NCBI GenBank assembly: GCA_947095585.1
Contig: OX352763.1
Location: 37,126,010-37,190,009, forward strand
DNA: 64,000 bases
Reading direction: 5' to 3'
From: Nephrocerus scutellatus
Taxonomy: Eukaryota; Arthropoda; Insecta; Diptera; Pipunculidae
Part shown: positions 59,946 through 64,000 of the stretch, piece by piece
Layout of the letters: each line of letters opens with the position of its first letter
How positions within the stretch are numbered: the first letter of the stretch is position 1
Notes under the pieces: model-generated
The model's input: the letters and a program-made list of their open reading frames with translations, nothing else
Databases searched by the model: none
What the model was told of the DNA's origin: nothing
Program-made: the position numbers and the translations under genes

Positions 59946-60165
59946 TGAGATTATAATTACTTCATTGAACGTAAAATTACTTGTTAGTACAAAAAATTAC
60001 TTTAATATAGCATTTTCAGTACGTAAAACTATAGAATATTTAAATATAATTCTTTGGGTTTATCATTGGTGGTACTAGCCTTTGAAAAATATTCATATAG
60101 TTCGTTTACTAATAGTTTATTAATTTAGTACTAAATTTTCCATATTAAGAAAAACAAAAAAAAAT
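59946..60165 (+). repeat. AT-rich repeat related to 63-kb array
   Basis: Contains aattacttgttagtac, actagcctttgaaaaatatt and tttagtactaaatt, all with close partners at 62985-63440. Follows the Helitron remnant directly. Confidence 0.55.
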
Positions 60166-62984
60166 CCAATTTTACGTCAAAATTCTTGCTTTTTTTATAA
60201 TGTACACACGCTAAAGGGGTTTGCACCCTTATAATGCTTAGCACAGCATGGGCGTTAGGAAATAAGGGAGAGGAACAGATGAGATGTTTATGCACGCGTG
60301 TCTTAAACGACTGCAGATCATATAAATCATATAAATGCGGAAATGCACCCATGTTCAAGTTTTAGTACTTGTTTAGTACATGTTTAGTACTTGTTTAGTA
60401 CATGATAAGTACAGTTTGATTTCAAATTGTATCAGATGTTGTTGATGATATCAAGGCTCTTAAAAGCACTAAAGCAACAAAAAGTTTGTTGGGAGAAACC
60501 ATAGACATATCTATCGAATATGCGCTAATCTCAAACTCAACGTTTTGCACACAAGGTGGCTGGTATGTTGAATGATATGGAAGAAGATCTGAATAGATTC
60601 ATTGGCAAAAACTCCAAGAACTAGGTTGCCATTGCACCAATTCGAGACAAAATGGATTGCAATTCTTCCATGATCATCTTAAGTAGGCTTTTAGGAAATT
60701 TAAAGCCGCAAAAAAAAGCATAAACTAGACTTATAGAAAAACTAACGATTGTTACTTTTTGATTAGATCATTTTTGGGCCATCACTTTGGTGTCATCAAC
60801 AGTAAGGATCTAAAACTCGACGCGATTTTAAAAGCTCACTCTCATAGCGCATTACAACAATTTAAAGCCAATTTTTATCCCATATCCTAGTACCAACTTA
60901 AATGTAAAATGGCAATGTCCCTTCTAGAGAGCACAAACAACTAAACAACAAAAGCAACCCTCCCCCCCCCCCACCAACCTATCGACCATCAATAAGTGAC
61001 ATACACTAAAAAAAAGGCAAAGCTCACCACCCGTTTGAGAATTTTCAAAATTAACTGAATGAAAATAAATTCGCACGCATGTGTCATACACGACGACGAC
61101 CGTCAAAGTGTTGAACGACGAAGCGAGGAGAGCCCAACAATCGTAACCATGCCCGCGTGGTCTTACTGATTAACGCTGGTGCTGCTGATGATGGTTGTTG
61201 GTGGTGCACGAGTAGAAATTATAATTCACATGGCACAGCTTTGAGACGGGACACGGATAGGAACAGAAACGAAAGCCCAAAGAAACTGCTGATCGGACGG
61301 ACGGACGGTCGGGCTCGGTCGGTCACCATATGGAAGAGCCGCGTTCGTTCTGTTTTTTTGTTTTAACTTTTAAACAAAATAAAGTAAAAAGATACAAATT
61401 AATGCACAGAAAAACCAATGACTTCGCCATGGGAATATTAAAATTCTAATAATAAAATTAAAAGAATCAGAGAGCGATAGAGCCCTCTCTCTGCGCTGCG
61501 ACAACTTGCGAGCTTGTGAGATTACTCAACTCGATGTGCTAATCCGTCGTCAAAGGAGTGAGTCGTCGTCATGGTCGTGCTAACATTTGGAAGAGATCGC
61601 AATTATCACAGCTGAGCAGTGGTAGAGCGTTGAGGGGCGACTTGTTTGGGGAGCAACTATCGAAGAGGTACTCGCTCCTCTGGATAGCTGATGTATGTGC
61701 AAATGTTTCAAGTAAAATAAAGCGAAAATAAACAAATCCCCACACGACTGACTCTACCGCAAACTAGTTACAACAACTACTATTAATACTCGTTTATTTG
61801 TTGTTGTTTTTTTAACTTCAATAAACAAACGATACATTGGGTCTAGGCAAACGGCGATCATCGAACGAGAAGCGGGCGATAAACGGCATTCCCATCTCCA
61901 AGCATCATCTTCATCACCACTATCATCATCATGACCAGTAACAGCGCCACATAATCGAAAAACAAATGATAAACTGTGTTGGTCCGGCAGATCGACCGGC
62001 CGGGCAGGCCGACTCGTCGGTTTCCCATTCAAAGATCTTCTGCTTCATTGCCATATTCTTCTTATTGCAAATATGTAGACTTAACTAAGAGATACAATAC
62101 GTGCACTTCAATAACAAACTAATGAACGCTACAATGTCGACGACAGAGCACACGAACACGACACATCATCATCATCTGCATGTTGTTGGTTAACAATATT
62201 CCACAGCAGCAGCAGCAGCTCGGTTCAATTCGAAACTCAAAATTCATAAGCCAAACAGCGGGCACTGCTCAAATACAAATGGAGCTGCTCAGACGTCTTC
62301 AATGTTTAATTCTAGGAATAAATTCCTTTGTTTAGTGGATATCTCTATCTGTGAGTGTGTGAGCTGTTTGCATTTTTGCATACCACAACTGCTGACACTG
62401 AAAATGGTCATTGGAAATTGTTAACGCAGGGCGGTGTAATGCTTTGGATAGGTGAATGGGGCGATGATCGCTTACGATTGCTTATCGACAATTTGACGAC
62501 TGACCGACCAACTGACCATCACACATCTACAAATACGAATGTGCTAAATAGTTTACTACACTTACTACTTGTCATTCATGCCGCCATCAAACAGGAAGAA
62601 CATCTTTTCACACATCCCCAACAAGCACGAGGAGTACTTTTTAGCAAACGTTAGTCCCCCCCCCCGCCCGCCTCCTTCCATCCTATGAGCGACGAATTTT
62701 ATTTATTTTATTGCAAATTTACATTTAGAAATGCGGTTAAGGTTCACACACTTAATAATTGACGGCGGTCTGGTAGATCGCCTTGATCGTAATCGTGATC
62801 GTTCACTGAGGCACACATGCGAGTATTGCACTGTCTTGATGCGTGACTATAGTTGTCAAAATGTTTCAATGGCTACATCATAGTAAGAATCTTATAATTT
62901 GGTAAGTATTTGGTCAAAAGAACTTGGATCCCTTGGAATGTTTCAAACATTTCATGTTGATGTTTTCAAACATTCCTGAGATCC
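60166..62984. other. Spacer and repeat-poor island
   Basis: 60.35-60.42 kb has tttagtacttg repeats; 60.48-60.66 kb shares phrases (agaaaccatagacatatc, gagacaaaatgg) with 63.55-63.65 kb. 60.9-62.7 kb is GC-richer with a C run at 60959-60971 and triplet repeats. No exon recognised. Confidence 0.45.
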
Positions 62985-63440
62985 AACTAAAAAAATTACT
63001 TGTCAGTACGCAGAATTACTTTTTAAAATACAAAATTAGTTTTTAGTACTTACTCAGAATTACTTTTAGAACACAGAATTACTTTTTTAGTACACAAATT
63101 TGTTTTAACGTATGGGAGGGCGATTACTTTTTAGGCCACACAATTACCTTTTTAGTACACAAAATTACTTTTTTAGTACACATAATTGATTTTAAGTACG
63201 GGAAATTACTTTTAAGGCCACACAATTACCATTTTTGATTCACAAAATTACATAAAATTAAGTTTATAGTCCATGAAATTACTTTTTAGTACACCTGTTT
63301 CATTTTTGTACGCAAAAATACTTTCTTGTAGACAAAATTCCATGCAAATTCCTTTGATTTATTGTTCTTATTACTAGCCTTTAAAAAAACCAAAAAATAA
63401 TTCAGTACTAAATTGCTAAAAAATTAGTACACAAATTTAA
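62985..63440 (+). repeat. AATTACTTTTTAGTAC tandem repeat
   Basis: Irregular units of aattacttttttagtacac repeat about every 20-35 bp. Similar text occurs at 59950-60165, so this is part of a dispersed AT-rich family. Confidence 0.8.
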
Positions 63441-64000
63441 AAAAAAAAAAAAAAAATTCGGGTTAAACTTTTCTACGCCAAAATTCTAATAAAATGCTTT
63501 TGCGTTAAAGTATTTAGTAAAATTTTAGAACATTTGATAGAGATAGAGTAGAGATAAAGTTGGTAGAAACCACAGACATATCAAAGAGGCGCAACAGGAA
63601 TCGGAATCAAAGCGGAAACAAAAGATACGAGACAAAATGGGACGCAGATCTTGTGAAAGCTAGGGAGGACCATTTAAAATAATTGTTGAGAATTATTCGC
63701 AATACTCGTATATGTATAACAAAAGATCTGCGATCGCATATCTCTTTATTTTATTATAGCAGTCGATCCCATGGTATGGTCTGAATATCATAAAATCTAT
63801 TTCAATTTGGCAATGAAGTAATGGAAGTTATAGTAAATTTGGCAACAACAACAACACAATTTGCAAGCGGCACATTAATTATCATTCGTCGTTCATGCGG
63901 GTGTCAATATCGAATGGTCTTTCTTGGAACGATGCATAAAATTAACTAATTACGAGTACAGTAATTCAACTTATAACGAGTTTGAAGCACTGTCTGATTC
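63441..64000. other. No gene seen
   Basis: AT-rich end of window. Shares short phrases with 60.48-60.66 kb; otherwise nothing. Confidence 0.5.

Overview
The window looks like nuclear DNA of a higher (brachyceran) fly, inside a very large gene. The only host coding sequence I can support is one 222-bp exon of Cyclin D (CycD) on the minus strand (44773-44994), with consensus splice sites and a protein that reads as insect cyclin D. No neighbouring CycD exon is recognisable, so about 45 kb on the left and 19 kb on the right are probably intronic or intergenic. The fly assignment rests on my recollection of the Drosophila CycD protein and on the mobile elements; the species is not determined.

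Most recognisable content is mobile DNA. There are four Tc1/mariner elements of the DD41D type (one apparently intact, 32320-33623, with terminal inverted repeats, a TA target duplication and a full transposase frame; three degenerate), a mariner remnant, a Tc3-like remnant, a Helitron helicase remnant, about nine broken non-LTR retrotransposon pieces (RTE-like at 6.8-8.6 kb; a jockey/CR1-like piece at 23.3-24.5 kb; a head-to-head pair at 39.1-43.2 kb), and a tRNA-derived SINE family with four copies, one with A and B boxes and a 9-bp target duplication.

Repeats by region: 1.9-5.2 kb, a mosaic of LINE pieces and a repeat with a ~118-bp tandem period ('family A') carrying a CTCF-like motif in each unit; 11.6-12.2, 30.7-31.1 and 38.1-38.8 kb, a dispersed minisatellite element with CACACGCG motifs ('family B'); 17.1-19.0 kb, a 9-bp satellite that switches from AACTATCCT to TTATCTATC units; 22-30 kb, SINEs and ~57-bp tandem repeats ('family D'); 45.6-47.1 kb, a GATA-rich array with ~130-bp higher-order period; 48.8-50.7 kb, a degenerate ~80-120-bp minisatellite; 54.9-56.6 kb, a family A element with a DD41D element nested in its tail; 58.8-60 kb, 'family C' repeat and Helitron remnant; 63 kb, an AATTACTTTTTAGTAC array.

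Between these lie repeat-poor islands (about 9-11.3, 15-16.6, 19.4-21.4, 26-28, 33.6-35, 36.3-38, 43.7-45, 51.4-52.7, 57-58 and 61-62.7 kb) with triplet and dinucleotide microsatellites. They could hold intronic enhancers, 5' non-coding exons or alternative promoters, but nothing in the sequence alone proves it. I see no convincing new multi-gene system. The best leads are the SINE family, the CTCF-motif arrays, the unclassified family B element, and the complementary GATA/TATC arrays on either side of the CycD exon.
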